Source: Ollibium composti
GTDB lineage: Bacteria; Pseudomonadota; Alphaproteobacteria; Rhizobiales; Rhizobiaceae
DNA length: 64,000 nucleotides
Assembly (NCBI RefSeq): GCF_004801285.1
Contig: NZ_SSNY01000004.1
Location: 248,001-312,000 of the forward strand
Reading direction: 5' to 3'
Below the pieces are notes generated by a model. That model ran no database searches. It was not told the origin of the DNA and saw only the letters and a list, made by a program, of their open reading frames with translations. Below, piece after piece: positions 43,447 to 53,364 of this stretch; position 1 is the first letter of the stretch; every line of letters begins with the position of its first letter. Both the position numbers and the translations under genes were made by a program.

Positions 43447-44076
43447 ATGCAGGGCGTCACCGTCGTCGATCACCCGCTTGTGCAGCACAAGCTTTCCATC
43501 ATGCGCAACAAGGACACGTCGACGGCTGGGTTTCGCCGCCTGCTGCGCGAGATTTCCCTGCTGCTCGGCTACGAGGTCACCCGCAACCTCGAATTGACGA
43601 CGACGAAGATCGAGACGCCGATGGAGGTGATGGACGCGCCGATCCTCGAGGGCAAGAAACTGGTCTTCGCCTCGGTGCTGCGTGCCGGCAACGGCCTGCT
43701 TGAAGGCCTGCTCGACCTCGTGCCGGCCGCCCGCGTCGCCCATGTCGGCCTCTACCGCGATCACGAGACGCTGGAGGCGGTGGAATATTTCTTCAAGGCG
43801 CCGAGCGACCTCGCCGACCGCCTGGTCATCGTCGTCGACCCGATGCTGGCAACCGCCAATTCGGCCATCGCCGCCATCGACAAGCTGAAGGGCCGGGGCG
43901 CGACCAACATCCGCTTCCTGTGCCTGCTGGCCGCACCCGAAGGCATCGAGCGCTTCACCAAGGCGCATCCCGACGTGCCCGTCTTCACCGCTTCGATCGA
44001 CCGGCAGTTGAACGAGAAGGGCTATATCCTGCCCGGCCTCGGCGACGCCGGCGACCGCATGTACGGCACGAAGTAG
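43447..44076 (+). CDS. upp: Uracil phosphoribosyltransferase
   Basis: This 209-aa enzyme makes UMP from uracil and PRPP. The family marks are [19 protein letters not shown], the [20 protein letters not shown] loop, and the PRPP motif [15 protein letters not shown], ending [12 protein letters not shown]. The length is standard. ATG 43447 is the conserved start ([10 protein letters not shown]); the longer frame covers the repeat region. It sits between add and an aspartic protease gene. Confidence 0.97.
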   Translation: MQGVTVVDHPLVQHKLSIMRNKDTSTAGFRRLLREISLLLGYEVTRNLELTTTKIETPMEVMDAPILEGKKLVFASVLRAGNGLLEGLLDLVPAARVAHVGLYRDHETLEAVEYFFKAPSDLADRLVIVVDPMLATANSAIAAIDKLKGRGATNIRFLCLLAAPEGIERFTKAHPDVPVFTASIDRQLNEKGYILPGLGDAGDRMYGTK

Positions 44077-44201
44077 CATCCGCAGCGACCGGCATTAAGG
44101 TCCGGTTTACCCAACCGCACGCCACGTGCCCGACCTGCCGGAAGCATTAAGCCGCCGCACACCAAGACCTGCGAGGATGGCGCTCCTCACAGGGTTCGGC
44201 G

Positions 44202-44759
44202 ATGCTGCGCAAACTTCTCATCCTCGGCCTGTGCGCCGGCTCGTCGGCCTCTGTGCCGATGCTCTATCAGGCGCACCCGCAGGCCTTCGAGCGCCTGCTC
44301 GATCTCGCCATGAGCCGGCCAGCCGCCCGCGACGTTGCTCCGCCAATGCCTGTGAGCGCCGTTCGCGAGGCCACACAGCAGCCGCTCGGCCGCAAGGTGC
44401 TGCTACAGGCCGACGCGCGCGGGCACTTCGTGGCGTCCTTCAAGGTCAACGGCAGGCCGGTGGAGGCGATGGTGGATACCGGCGCCACCGTGGTCGCTCT
44501 CAACCGCTCGACCGCCAGCCGGGCCGGTATTTCCTTGAGCCCCTCGGATTTCGACCGCGAGGTCGACACCGCCAACGGCAAGGTCAAGGCGGCTGTCGTC
44601 GAGATCGCCTCGCTGCAGATCGGCAGGATCGCCGTCGATCACGTTCCCGCCGTCGTGCTGGATGACAAGGCGCTCGCAACGACCCTCATCGGCATGAGCT
44701 TCCTGCGGCGGCTCGACAAATTCCAGGTGCAGGACGGAAAGCTGCTTCTGGCGCAATAG
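44202..44759 (+). CDS. TIGR02281-type retropepsin-like aspartic protease
   Basis: This 185-aa protein has an N-terminal membrane or signal segment (KLLILGLCAGSSASVPMLYQ) and a single pepsin-like lobe. The active site is MVDTGATVVAL with the aspartate, and LIGMSFLRRLDKFQV is the conserved closing loop. The fold is that of clan AA proteins that work as dimers. It is common in alphaproteobacteria, and the substrate is unknown. It lies 125 bases after upp and convergent to the AraC gene. Confidence 0.92.
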   Translation: MLRKLLILGLCAGSSASVPMLYQAHPQAFERLLDLAMSRPAARDVAPPMPVSAVREATQQPLGRKVLLQADARGHFVASFKVNGRPVEAMVDTGATVVALNRSTASRAGISLSPSDFDREVDTANGKVKAAVVEIASLQIGRIAVDHVPAVVLDDKALATTLIGMSFLRRLDKFQVQDGKLLLAQ

Positions 44760-44788
44760 CCGCACGCCATCGGCAGACAAGGCCGCGC

Positions 44789-45757
44789 CTAAGCCGCGCC
44801 GTCCGCCTCTTCGCCGCGAAAACGGCTGGGCGGCGCGCCGATCACCCGCTTGAAGGCGCGGCTGAAGGCCGCTTCCGATTCATAGCCCAGCCGCGCGGCG
44901 ACCACGGCGATGCGGGCGTGGTCGCGCATCAGCCACTGGCGAGCCTGGTGCATCCGCACTTCGGTGACGTACTTCAGCGGCGGCTTGCCGACGGTTGCCG
45001 CGAAGCGTTCGGCGAAGCCGGAGCGCGAAGCGCCCATGAGGTGAGCGAGCGCCTCCACCGTCCAGTCCCGCGCCGGGTCGAGGTGGATGGCGGCGAGCAC
45101 GCGGCCGACGTCGCGGTCGCGCACCGCCGCCACCCAGCCGCTGGAATCGCCGCAGCCGCGCTCCACCCACGAACGGATGATGGTCGCGGCCAGCACGTCC
45201 GCCAGCCGCGCCAAGATTCCGCCGGAGCCGACGCGCTCCATCGTCACCTCGCGCGCCATCGAATCGAGCAGATGCGGAATGCCCGGCTCATAGGCTTCCA
45301 ACCCGTGCGTGCGCATGAGCTCCGGCATCATGCCGAGCAGCGGATGCAGGCTGTCGATGTTGAAATACATGCTGCCGTAGAACAGCAGCGTCGGCTGCTG
45401 GCAGGCCGCGCCCTCATTGGTCAGGCAATAGACGTTCTTGCAGATTTCCGCGCTCCGGCAGTCGCCGACCGCCTTCGTGCGGCCATCCGGCTCGCTCGCC
45501 AGCGCATGCGCGCCGCCGCGCGGCAACAGCACCGCGTCGCCGGCTTGCAGTTCCACCCATTCGCCGTCGGGTTGCCGCAGCCAGCAGCCGCTCGAACCGA
45601 CGAAGTGGAAGCGCGCCGCCGCCTGTGCGGGAAACTCCAATCCCCACGGCGCCCGCATCTCGCAGCGGGCATATTCGACGCCATCGAGCCGCAGTCCTCG
45701 CAATATGTCGGTCAGCGGATCGCCGGTGATGGGAAATTTGGACGAACGGTCAAGCAT
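44789..45757 (-). CDS. AraC family transcriptional regulator with cupin sensor
   Basis: This 322-aa protein has an N-terminal cupin of the AraC_binding/Cupin_6 type (LDRSSKFPITGDPLTDILRG, VELQAGDAVLLPRGGAHAL). A C-terminal double helix-turn-helix (about 215-310) contains WTVEALAHLMGASRSGFAERF and ARIAVVAARLGYESEAAFSR. ATG 45757 is used because the longer frame runs antisense to the divergent gene. It is divergently transcribed from an MFS transporter with only 73 bases between, and most likely controls it. Confidence 0.93.
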   Translation of the reverse strand: MLDRSSKFPITGDPLTDILRGLRLDGVEYARCEMRAPWGLEFPAQAAARFHFVGSSGCWLRQPDGEWVELQAGDAVLLPRGGAHALASEPDGRTKAVGDCRSAEICKNVYCLTNEGAACQQPTLLFYGSMYFNIDSLHPLLGMMPELMRTHGLEAYEPGIPHLLDSMAREVTMERVGSGGILARLADVLAATIIRSWVERGCGDSSGWVAAVRDRDVGRVLAAIHLDPARDWTVEALAHLMGASRSGFAERFAATVGKPPLKYVTEVRMHQARQWLMRDHARIAVVAARLGYESEAAFSRAFKRVIGAPPSRFRGEEADGAA

Positions 45758-45830
45758 GTTGGCGTTTCTAGCATGGAAACTCCAGAGTCCGCCACCCATT
45801 TTCCGTGTCCATCCTGACGGAGATTCACAA

Positions 45831-47054
45831 ATGAGCCAGACAGCCATAGGCGTCGCCGACGCCACCCTGGACGACGCCGCATCGCCGGCGCCGTCGGTTC
45901 CGAAAGAGCGATCCGACCCGGCATGGGGCGCCGTTCTCTCGCTGACGCTCGGCGTGTTCGGCTTGGTAACGACGGAATTCCTGCCCGCCAGCCTGCTCAC
46001 TCCGCTGGCCACCGATCTCGGCGTCAGCGAGGGTGCCGCCGGACAGGCGGTGACGGCGACGGCCGTTGTCGCGGCCGTCACCGCGCCGACGCTCGCCATC
46101 CTCACCCGCACCATAGACCGCCGCCATGTCATGTGGGGGCTGACGGTGCTGCTGGTGGCCTCCAACCTGCTCGCCGCCTTCGCCACATCGCTGCCCATGC
46201 TTCTGCTTGCCCGCGTCGTTCTGGGCGTCGGCCTCGGCGGTTTCTGGGCGATGTCGGGCGCCATCGCGATGCGGCTGGTACCGGCCGCGATGCTGCCGCG
46301 CGCCATGTCGATCATCCTCACCGGCGTATCGGTCGCCACCGTGTGTGCCGCCCCGATCGGCGCTTATCTCGGCGACCTTTGGGGATGGCGCGCCACTTTC
46401 CTGCTCGGCGCCGTCATCGGCGTGCTGACGCTTGCAGTCCAGCTTGCGACCATTCCGCGCCTGCCGCCGCTCGACGTGGCGAGCGTGCGCGCCCTGTTCG
46501 ACGTCGGCCGCAACCGCATGATCCGCATCGGGCTCATCGCCATCCTGCTGGTGGCGTCGGGCAATTTCGCCGGCTTCACCTATGTACGCACCTTCCTCGA
46601 GCAAGTCCCCGTCCTCGACATCGAGACGATCTCGCTGGTCCTGCTCGCTTTCGGCGTCGCCGGCTTCTTCGGCAACCTCGCCGGCGGTTTCGTCGCCGGC
46701 CGCAGCCTCAGGCTGGCGCTCAGCCTGGCGCCGCTGATCATGGCCGTCGCAGCCCTCATCCTGGTTATAGCCGGTGCATCGCCGCTCTTCGCCGCGATCG
46801 GCATCGCCCTGTGGGGCTTCGGCTTCGGCGGCGTACCGGTCAGCGTGCAGACCTGGATGATCCGCGCCGCGCCCGAGCAGGCCGAGAGCGCTGGTGGCCT
46901 GATGGTGACGGCCTTCCAGGTGGCCATCGCCTCCGGCGCCGTCTTCGGCGGGCTCTTGGTGGACCATGTCGGCGTGCTCGGCCCGTTCGTCCTCTTCGGC
47001 CTCGCCGCACTGTCAGCCGCCATCGTAGTCGCCTTGTTGACGCCTCGGCATTGA
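45831..47054 (+). CDS. MFS transporter (DHA1, AraJ/YdhP-like)
   Basis: This 407-aa transporter has 12 predicted membrane segments. It starts WGAVLSLTLGVFGLVTTEFL, then PLATDLGVSEGAAGQAVTA and a motif A-like LTRTIDRRHVMWGLTVLLV. This is the arabinose-efflux-permease group that exports drugs or sugars. ATG 45831 follows ACGGAG. It pairs with the divergent AraC gene. A terminator lies between it and the convergent deoA. Confidence 0.94.
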   Translation: MSQTAIGVADATLDDAASPAPSVPKERSDPAWGAVLSLTLGVFGLVTTEFLPASLLTPLATDLGVSEGAAGQAVTATAVVAAVTAPTLAILTRTIDRRHVMWGLTVLLVASNLLAAFATSLPMLLLARVVLGVGLGGFWAMSGAIAMRLVPAAMLPRAMSIILTGVSVATVCAAPIGAYLGDLWGWRATFLLGAVIGVLTLAVQLATIPRLPPLDVASVRALFDVGRNRMIRIGLIAILLVASGNFAGFTYVRTFLEQVPVLDIETISLVLLAFGVAGFFGNLAGGFVAGRSLRLALSLAPLIMAVAALILVIAGASPLFAAIGIALWGFGFGGVPVSVQTWMIRAAPEQAESAGGLMVTAFQVAIASGAVFGGLLVDHVGVLGPFVLFGLAALSAAIVVALLTPRH

Positions 47055-47074
47055 ATCGGCCCATTCTCTGCCAC

Positions 47075-47103
47075 AGGCCGGGTGCGCGATCGCCCGGCCT
47101 TTT
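47075..47103. terminator. Intrinsic terminator between the MFS gene and deoA
   Basis: AGGCCGGG (47075-47082) pairs with CCCGGCCT (47093-47100), followed by TTT. It lies just before the convergent deoA end. Confidence 0.8.
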
Positions 47104-47106
47104 CCG

Positions 47107-48423
47107 TCAACGAGCGGCGATGCGCCGGATGATCACCTTCTCCGGCGGCGGCTTGGCCGGGCCGATCGCATAGGCATCGCGGACCGCCGCGATCGCCACC
47201 TCGGCTTGCGCCTCGCCGCGTGCATGGACCAGCGCCAGCGCATCGCCGGCGCGGACTTCCGCCCCGACCGGCAGCAATTCTGTCAGGCCGACGGCCGGAT
47301 CGACCTTGTCGTCCGGACGCCTGCGTCCGCCGCCGAGTTCAACGACGGCAAGCCCGATCTCCCGCGTCTCGATGCCGGTGACGAAGCCGGCCCGCCGTGC
47401 CTCGACCTTACGGACGACAGGCGCTGCGGGCAGATAGGCGGCGGCCCGCTCGACGAAATCCGCCGGTCCGCCAAGGGCTGCCACCATGCGTCCGAACACG
47501 GCGGCGGCGCGGCCTCCCTCCAGCGCCTCGGCAGCGCGGCGCAGGCCGTCCTGGTTGGAGGCCGCCAGCCCTGTCGAATGCAGCATCTCGGCGGCGAGCG
47601 CCAACGTCACCTCACCCAGCCGCCGGTCGCGCCGACGTCCGGTGAGGAAATCGACGGCGTTCATCACCTCGACCGCATTGCCGGCGCAGGACGCCAGCGG
47701 CTCGCTCATGCCGGTGACCAGCGCGGTCGCCGCAAGCCCGGCCCCGTTCGCCACTTCGACAAGGCTGGACGCCAGCTTCGCCGCCTCGCGCGGGCGTTCC
47801 ATGAAGGCGCCGTTGCCGACCTTGACGTCGAGCACGAGCGAACCGAGCCCCGCCGCCAGTTTCTTCGACAGGATGGAGGCGGTGATCAGCGGCACCGATT
47901 CCACCGTGCCGCTGACATCGCGGATGGCATAGAGCCGCTTGTCGGCCGGCGCTAGGTCGCCGGTCTGGCCGATGATGGCGCAGCCGGTCTCGCGTACGGC
48001 CTTGCGGAACAGGGCGATGTCCGGCTGGCTGGCATAGCCGGGAATGGCATCCATCTTGTCCAGCGTGCCGCCGGTATGGCCGAGACCTCTTCCCGAGATC
48101 ATCGGCACGAAGGCACCGCAGGCCGCCACGATGGGCGCCAGCATCAGCGAGACGTTGTCGCCGACACCGCCGGTGGAATGCTTGTCGGTGACGGGACCCG
48201 GCAGGTCCGACCAGTCGAGCACGTCGCCGGAAGAGCGCATGGCCATCGTCAGCGCCACCGCCTCCTCGCGGCTCATGCCGCGCAACAGCACCGCCATGGC
48301 GAAGGCGCCCGCCTGAGCGTCAGCCACCGAACCGTCGGTCAGCCCGGCGACGAAGGCGGCGATCTCCTCCGCCGACAGCTTCAGGCCGTCGCGTTTCCTG
48401 CGGATGATTTCCTGCGGGAGCAT
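47107..48423 (-). CDS. deoA: Thymidine phosphorylase
   Basis: This 438-aa enzyme cleaves thymidine to thymine and deoxyribose-1-phosphate. It has the phosphate-binding signature VTDKHSTGGVGDNVSLML, GRGLGHTGGTLDKMDAIPG and KVGNGAFM. ATG 48423 gives the normal N-terminus (MLPQEIIRRKRDG). It lies 11 bases after punA, with cdd and the importer genes upstream in the same direction, so these form one nucleoside-catabolism operon. No deoC or deoB is in the window. Confidence 0.96.
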   Translation of the reverse strand: MLPQEIIRRKRDGLKLSAEEIAAFVAGLTDGSVADAQAGAFAMAVLLRGMSREEAVALTMAMRSSGDVLDWSDLPGPVTDKHSTGGVGDNVSLMLAPIVAACGAFVPMISGRGLGHTGGTLDKMDAIPGYASQPDIALFRKAVRETGCAIIGQTGDLAPADKRLYAIRDVSGTVESVPLITASILSKKLAAGLGSLVLDVKVGNGAFMERPREAAKLASSLVEVANGAGLAATALVTGMSEPLASCAGNAVEVMNAVDFLTGRRRDRRLGEVTLALAAEMLHSTGLAASNQDGLRRAAEALEGGRAAAVFGRMVAALGGPADFVERAAAYLPAAPVVRKVEARRAGFVTGIETREIGLAVVELGGGRRRPDDKVDPAVGLTELLPVGAEVRAGDALALVHARGEAQAEVAIAAVRDAYAIGPAKPPPEKVIIRRIAAR

Positions 48424-48434
48424 GGCTTGCCTAA

Positions 48435-49241
48435 CTATCCTTCCAGCATGCCATCCTCGAACACCTTCCTCAGCACCGAGGCGAGCCGCGCGCCGCCGAG
48501 CGGCGCCATGTCCTTGGTTTCCTGGTGCGACAGCTCCGCCCCCGTCATGCCGGCGGCGAGGTTGGTGATGACCGAGCAAGCCGCGACCTTGAGGCCGTAG
48601 AAACGGGCCAGGATGACCTCCGGCACCGTCGACATGCCGACAGCGTCGGCGCCCATGATGCGCGCCATGCGGATTTCAGCCGGCGTCTCGAAGGACGGGC
48701 CGGAGAACCACATGTAGACGCCCTTGTGGAGGTGGATATCCACCGCCTCGGCCGCCCGCTCGATGACCGCGCGCAGACCGGCGTCGTAGGCCTCCGTCAG
48801 GCCGACGAAGCGGCGGTCGGTCGGCTCGCCGAACAGCGGATTGGAGCCGGAGAAATTGATGTGATCGGTGACCAGCATAACCGAACCCGGCAGCATCTCG
48901 GGATCCAGCGAACCAGCGGCATTGGTGAGGATGAGCCGGGTCACGCCGATGCCGGCCAGCGTCTCGATGACCGGGCGCATGACGGCGGCGTCGCCGTGCT
49001 CGTAATAGTGGGCACGGCCGGCCAGCATCAGCACCGGCTTGCCGCCGAAGCGGCCGGCCACCACCTCGCCGGCATGGCCGGTGACGCCGCTCGCCGGAAA
49101 ACCCTGCAAGTCGGCATAGGGAATGCGCACCGCGTCCTCGACCTCGCCGGCGAGGACGCCCAGCCCGGAACCCAGCACCAGCGCCGCCTGCGGCACCAGT
49201 CCGTCCAGCCTTTCCACCAGAAGATCGATCGCTTCCTTCAT
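48435..49241 (-). CDS. punA: Purine-nucleoside phosphorylase (trimeric type)
   Basis: This 268-aa protein converts inosine and guanosine to bases and ribose-1-phosphate. The family motifs are ALVLGSGLGVLAGEVE, the phosphate-site LMLAGRAHYYEHGD, LTNAAGSLDPEM, SGPSFETPAEIRM and the purine-site TNLAAGMT (Asn). It belongs to the mammalian-like trimeric family, not the hexameric DeoD. ATG 49241 is used. It sits between cdd and deoA. Confidence 0.96.
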   Translation of the reverse strand: MKEAIDLLVERLDGLVPQAALVLGSGLGVLAGEVEDAVRIPYADLQGFPASGVTGHAGEVVAGRFGGKPVLMLAGRAHYYEHGDAAVMRPVIETLAGIGVTRLILTNAAGSLDPEMLPGSVMLVTDHINFSGSNPLFGEPTDRRFVGLTEAYDAGLRAVIERAAEAVDIHLHKGVYMWFSGPSFETPAEIRMARIMGADAVGMSTVPEVILARFYGLKVAACSVITNLAAGMTGAELSHQETKDMAPLGGARLASVLRKVFEDGMLEG

Positions 49242-49251
49242 GCCTTCTGCT

Positions 49252-49644
49252 TCATGTCCATGTATCGCCACGGAAACCGTAAGGCAGCATATCACCCATC
49301 GTCACGGTTTCCGCCACGCCGGTTTCGTCGCACAGATAGAGCTTCGCCTCGGGGCCTGCGAACTCCGCCAGCCTCTGGCGGCAGCCGCCGCAGGGCGTGC
49401 ATTTCGCCATCCGCTCGGCGATCACGGCGATCTCGACGATCCTGCCGCCGCCGCCCATGATGTAGTGGCCGAGTGCCGTCGTCTCGGCACACCAGCCTTC
49501 CGGGAAGGAAGCCACCTCGATGTTGGCGCCGGCAAAGATGCGGCCGTCCTCGGTGCGGATCGCCGCGCCGACAGGGAATTTGGAATAGGGCGCATAGGCT
49601 TTCGCCATGGCAGCCTTGGCAGCGAGGTAGAGATCGTGTGACAT
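49252..49644 (-). CDS. cdd: Cytidine deaminase
   Basis: This 130-aa zinc enzyme deaminates cytidine and deoxycytidine. The motif CAETTALG (Cys and Glu) and the pair PCGGCRQRLAEF bind zinc, and SKFPVGAAIRTEDGRIFAG is the conserved substrate segment. The typical homotetrameric length. ATG 49644 was chosen over the ATG 12 bases upstream. It follows the importer permease gene by 78 bases. Confidence 0.96.
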   Translation of the reverse strand: MSHDLYLAAKAAMAKAYAPYSKFPVGAAIRTEDGRIFAGANIEVASFPEGWCAETTALGHYIMGGGGRIVEIAVIAERMAKCTPCGGCRQRLAEFAGPEAKLYLCDETGVAETVTMGDMLPYGFRGDTWT

Positions 49645-49722
49645 GGACTTTTCCAAGCGAACAGCGAGTCGCGGACGGGAAGCAGAAGCGATGGGCGGTT
49701 TCCTATCCCCTACTCCCCCATT

Positions 49723-50694
49723 CTACCTTTCCTTGACATAGGGCACGCCGCCGGCTCTCGGCGGGATGGCCTTGCCGATGAAGCCGGCGAGCAGCACCAC
49801 GGTCAGCACATAGGGCAGCGCCTGCATGAACTGCACCGGCACCTTGCCGATGACCGGCAGCGGCGAACCTTGCAGGCGGATGGCGATCGCATCGAGGAAG
49901 CCGAACAGAAGGCAGGCGAACATGGCGTTGACCGGCTTCCACTTGGCGAAGATCAGCGCGGCCAGCGCGATGAAGCCCTTGCCGGCGGTCATGTCCTTGA
50001 CGAAGCCGGCGTTCTGCACCATCGCCAGATAGGCACCGGCGATGCCCGTCAGGATGCCGGTGCAGATGACGGCGCGGTAGCGCAGCCATTCCACCGAGAT
50101 GCCGGCCGTGTCGACTGCCGCCGGATTCTCGCCGACGGCGCGCAGCCGCAGCCCGAAGCGGGTGCGGAACAACACCCACCAAGTGAACGGCACCGCCAGG
50201 AAGGCAATGTAGACCAGCAGCGAATGGCCCGAGATCAACTCGGAATAGATCGGCCCTATGATCGGCACATCCCTGATGGCGTCGGCGCCGGGAAAGACGA
50301 TCGCCTCGAAGCGCTCCCCCGGCGCCAGCGCCGGGGTGCGGCCGCCCTGTTGGAACCAGGCCTGGCCGAGGATGATGGTGGAGCCGGCGGCGACGAAGTT
50401 GATCGCCACGCCCGAGACGATCTGGTTGCCGCGATGGGTGATGGAGGCGAAGCCGTGCACCAGCGCCAGCGCCACCGAGATCAGGATGCCCATGCCAAGC
50501 CCGATCCAGGCGGAATGGAACACCGAGGCGGCGGCGGCGGACGCGAAGGCGCCGGCCAGCATCTTGCCTTCCAACCCGATGTCGAAGATGCCCGACCGCT
50601 CGGAATAGAGCCCGGCGAGGCAGGCAAGCAGCAGCGGCACCGACAGGCGGATGGTGGAGTCCAGCGTCTGGACGGCGACGTTGAAGAAATCCAT
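49723..50694 (-). CDS. Nucleoside ABC transporter permease (NupC/YufQ-like)
   Basis: This 323-aa membrane protein has about eight hydrophobic segments, e.g. DSTIRLSVPLLLACLAGLYS, with ERSGIFDIGLEGKMLAGAFA near 33-55, which is typical of BMP-dependent nucleoside permeases of the ribose-type family. It forms the channel with the next-upstream permease; they are separated by one base. Its substrate is inferred from the deoA, punA and cdd neighbours. Confidence 0.94.
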   Translation of the reverse strand: MDFFNVAVQTLDSTIRLSVPLLLACLAGLYSERSGIFDIGLEGKMLAGAFASAAAASVFHSAWIGLGMGILISVALALVHGFASITHRGNQIVSGVAINFVAAGSTIILGQAWFQQGGRTPALAPGERFEAIVFPGADAIRDVPIIGPIYSELISGHSLLVYIAFLAVPFTWWVLFRTRFGLRLRAVGENPAAVDTAGISVEWLRYRAVICTGILTGIAGAYLAMVQNAGFVKDMTAGKGFIALAALIFAKWKPVNAMFACLLFGFLDAIAIRLQGSPLPVIGKVPVQFMQALPYVLTVVLLAGFIGKAIPPRAGGVPYVKER

Positions 50695-50695
50695 C

Positions 50696-51835
50696 TCAGG
50701 CTCCCTTGCCCGCTTCCGCCATGCCGACCGATTTCGGGCTGAGCGAGGCGAACAGGGCCTGAATAGCGGGGCGGAACATATGCTCCAGCGCGCCGGCGAA
50801 CAGGATGACGAGCCCCTGGATGATGACGATCATGTCGCGACTGATGTTGGGCATCTCGAAGGAAAGCTCGGCGCCGCCCTGGTAGAGCATGCCGAACAGG
50901 ATCGAGGCGAGCACGATGCCGACCGGATGCGAGCGTCCCATCAGCGCCACCGCGATACCGACGAAGCCTGCACCGGAGACGAAGTCCAGTGCCACGTTGT
51001 GCTGGTCGCCCATGGTCGGGTTGAGCGCCATCATGCCCGACAGCGCGCCCGAGATCATCATGGTGACGAGGATGATGCGCGTTTCCGAAATGCCGGCATA
51101 GCGGGCCGCCTTCGGCGAGAAACCGTAGGTGCGCATCTCGTAGCCGAGCTTCGTGCGCCAGATCAGAAGCCACACCAGCCAGGCCATCACCAGCGCCAGG
51201 ATGAAGGAGATGTTGAACGGCGCCGAGCGGATCTTCGCGAAACCGAACAGCTCGATCAGCCAGTTCAGCTTCGGCAATTGCGCGCCGTCGAGGAAATTGC
51301 GCGTCTGCGGCGCCATCGCGCCGACCGGCTTGATGACGTCCACCAGCATGTAGACCATGATCGAGGCGGCGATGAAGTTGAACATGATCGTCGTGATGAC
51401 GATGTGCGAGCCGCGCTTGGCCTGCAACCATGCCGGAATCAGCGCCCACAGCGCGCCGAACAGGGCCGCCGCCGCGATGGCGATGGGAAAGAGCAGATAC
51501 CACGGCAGCACGCTGTCGAGGCTGAGGCATACGATGGCGATGCCGAGGCCGGCGATATAGCCCTGCCCCTCGCCGCCGATGTTGAACAGCCCGCAATGGA
51601 AGGCCACCGCAACCGAGAGGCCGGAAAAGATGAAGGTGGTGGCATAGAACAGCGTATAGGCGATGCCCTGCCCGCGCCCGAACGCGCCCTCGACCAGGAT
51701 GACGGCGGCGCGGAACGGGTTCTCGCCAACCAGAAGCACCACCAGCCCGGCGACGATGAAGGCGACGGCGAGGTTGACGAGGGGGATCAGTCCGTAATCG
51801 GCCCAGGCGGGCAACTTGGCGTAGGGCGCGCTCAT
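50696..51835 (-). CDS. Nucleoside ABC transporter permease (NupB/YufP-like)
   Basis: This 379-aa membrane protein has about ten hydrophobic segments. It contains VALAFHCGLFNIGGEGQ-like YNVAVAFHCGLFNIGGEGQG and a long periplasmic-facing segment around 130-200. It partners the preceding permease. It overlaps the ATPase gene upstream by four bases (ATGA), so they are translationally coupled. It belongs to the ribose/galactose-type permease superfamily with BMP binding proteins. Confidence 0.94.
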   Translation of the reverse strand: MSAPYAKLPAWADYGLIPLVNLAVAFIVAGLVVLLVGENPFRAAVILVEGAFGRGQGIAYTLFYATTFIFSGLSVAVAFHCGLFNIGGEGQGYIAGLGIAIVCLSLDSVLPWYLLFPIAIAAAALFGALWALIPAWLQAKRGSHIVITTIMFNFIAASIMVYMLVDVIKPVGAMAPQTRNFLDGAQLPKLNWLIELFGFAKIRSAPFNISFILALVMAWLVWLLIWRTKLGYEMRTYGFSPKAARYAGISETRIILVTMMISGALSGMMALNPTMGDQHNVALDFVSGAGFVGIAVALMGRSHPVGIVLASILFGMLYQGGAELSFEMPNISRDMIVIIQGLVILFAGALEHMFRPAIQALFASLSPKSVGMAEAGKGA

Positions 51836-53364
51836 TCCGCCGCTTCCTTCTGCTCGACGCCGGCCATCAACAGGCCGAGCTCGCCTTCGCCGGCTTCCGG
51901 CCCGCGTTCGCCGACGATGCGGCCGGCGAACATCACCAGGATACGGTCGGACAGCGAGCGGATCTCGTCCAGTTCGACCGACACCAGAAGCACCGCCTTG
52001 CCGGCGTCGCGCATAGCGATCAGCCGCTTGTGGATGAACTCGATGGCGCCGACATCGACGCCGCGTGTCGGCTGGCCGACGATGAGGACGCCGGGATCCT
52101 GCTCGATTTCCCGCGCCAGCACGATCTTCTGCTGGTTGCCGCCGGAAAAATTGGCGGTCTTCAGCCGCGGATTGGACGGCCTTATGTCGTATTTCTCGAT
52201 CTTGTCTTTGGCGTCGGCGACAATCGCGTCGATGTTGAGCAGCGGCCCCTTCAGGTAGCGCGGATCGTCGTGATAGCCGAGAATGGAATTCTCGTTCTCC
52301 TCGAAAGCCAGAACCAGTCCGACATGATGGCGGTCCTCGGGCACATGCGCCAGCCCGCGCTCGCGCAACTCGCCGGGATCGGCAGCACCGGTCAGGTCGA
52401 TCGGCTTGCCGTCCAACATCGCACTGCCGGAAACCGCGTTGCGGATTCCGGAAATCGCCTCCAGAAGCTCCGATTGGCCGTTGCCGGCGACGCCGGCGAT
52501 GCCGACGATCTCGCCGGCGCGCACCTCGAACGACACATCGTCGACCATGGTGACGCCGCGCGAATCCCGGACGACGAGGTTCTTCACCGAGAGCTTGACG
52601 GCGCCGGGCTTGGCCTCGCCCTTGTCGACCCTCAACAGCACGCGCCGCCCGACCATCAGTTCAGCCAGTTCCTCCACCGTGGTCTTGGCCGTTTCGCGGG
52701 TGGCAACCATCGTGCCCTGCCGCATCACTGAGACCGTGTCGGTGATCGCCATGATCTCACGCAGCTTGTGGGTGATGAGGACAACCGTCTTCCCCTGTTC
52801 CTTCAACTGCTTGAGGATGCGGAACAGGTGGTCGGCCTCGGCCGGCGTGAGCACGCCGGTCGGCTCATCGAGGATGAGGATTTCGGCGCCGCGATAGAGC
52901 GCCTTGAGGATTTCAACGCGCTGCTGCAAGCCGACGGGCAGTTCCTCGATCAGCGCGTCGGGATTGACCTGCAAGCCGTATTCGCGTTCCAGCCTGACCA
53001 GTTCCGAGCGCGCCTTGGCGATCGAGGAGTTGAGCAATGCGTTGCTCTCGGCGCCGAGGATGACGTTCTCCAGAACGGTGAAGTTGTCGACCAGCATGAA
53101 GTGCTGGTGCACCATGCCGATGCCGGCAGCGATGGCATCGTTGGAGGTCTTGATCGAGGCCGGCTTGCCGTTGACTTTGATCTCGCCGCTGTCGGCCTGG
53201 TAAAATCCGTAAAGGATCGACATCAGCGTCGACTTGCCGGCACCGTTCTCGCCGACGATGCCGTGAATGGTGCCGCGCGCCACCTCGAGGTTGATGTCGC
53301 GGTTGGCATGTACCGGCCCAAAGCTTTTGTTGATGCCGATCAGCTCGATTGCGGCCTCAGCCAT
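51832..53364 (-). CDS. Nucleoside ABC transporter ATP-binding protein (two nucleotide-binding domains)
   Basis: This 510-aa ATPase has two fused ABC domains. The first holds Walker A GENGAGKST, Q-loop and LPVGLQQRVEILKAL; the second has a degenerate P-loop (AGVAGNGQSELLEAISG), signature FSGGNQQKIVLARE and D-loop. This arrangement is that of the RbsA/MglA-like NupA class. It is first in the transporter operon. The ATG at 53364 and the 165-base gap to the divergent slyX hold the promoter. Confidence 0.96.
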   Translation of the reverse strand: MAEAAIELIGINKSFGPVHANRDINLEVARGTIHGIVGENGAGKSTLMSILYGFYQADSGEIKVNGKPASIKTSNDAIAAGIGMVHQHFMLVDNFTVLENVILGAESNALLNSSIAKARSELVRLEREYGLQVNPDALIEELPVGLQQRVEILKALYRGAEILILDEPTGVLTPAEADHLFRILKQLKEQGKTVVLITHKLREIMAITDTVSVMRQGTMVATRETAKTTVEELAELMVGRRVLLRVDKGEAKPGAVKLSVKNLVVRDSRGVTMVDDVSFEVRAGEIVGIAGVAGNGQSELLEAISGIRNAVSGSAMLDGKPIDLTGAADPGELRERGLAHVPEDRHHVGLVLAFEENENSILGYHDDPRYLKGPLLNIDAIVADAKDKIEKYDIRPSNPRLKTANFSGGNQQKIVLAREIEQDPGVLIVGQPTRGVDVGAIEFIHKRLIAMRDAGKAVLLVSVELDEIRSLSDRILVMFAGRIVGERGPEAGEGELGLLMAGVEQKEAAE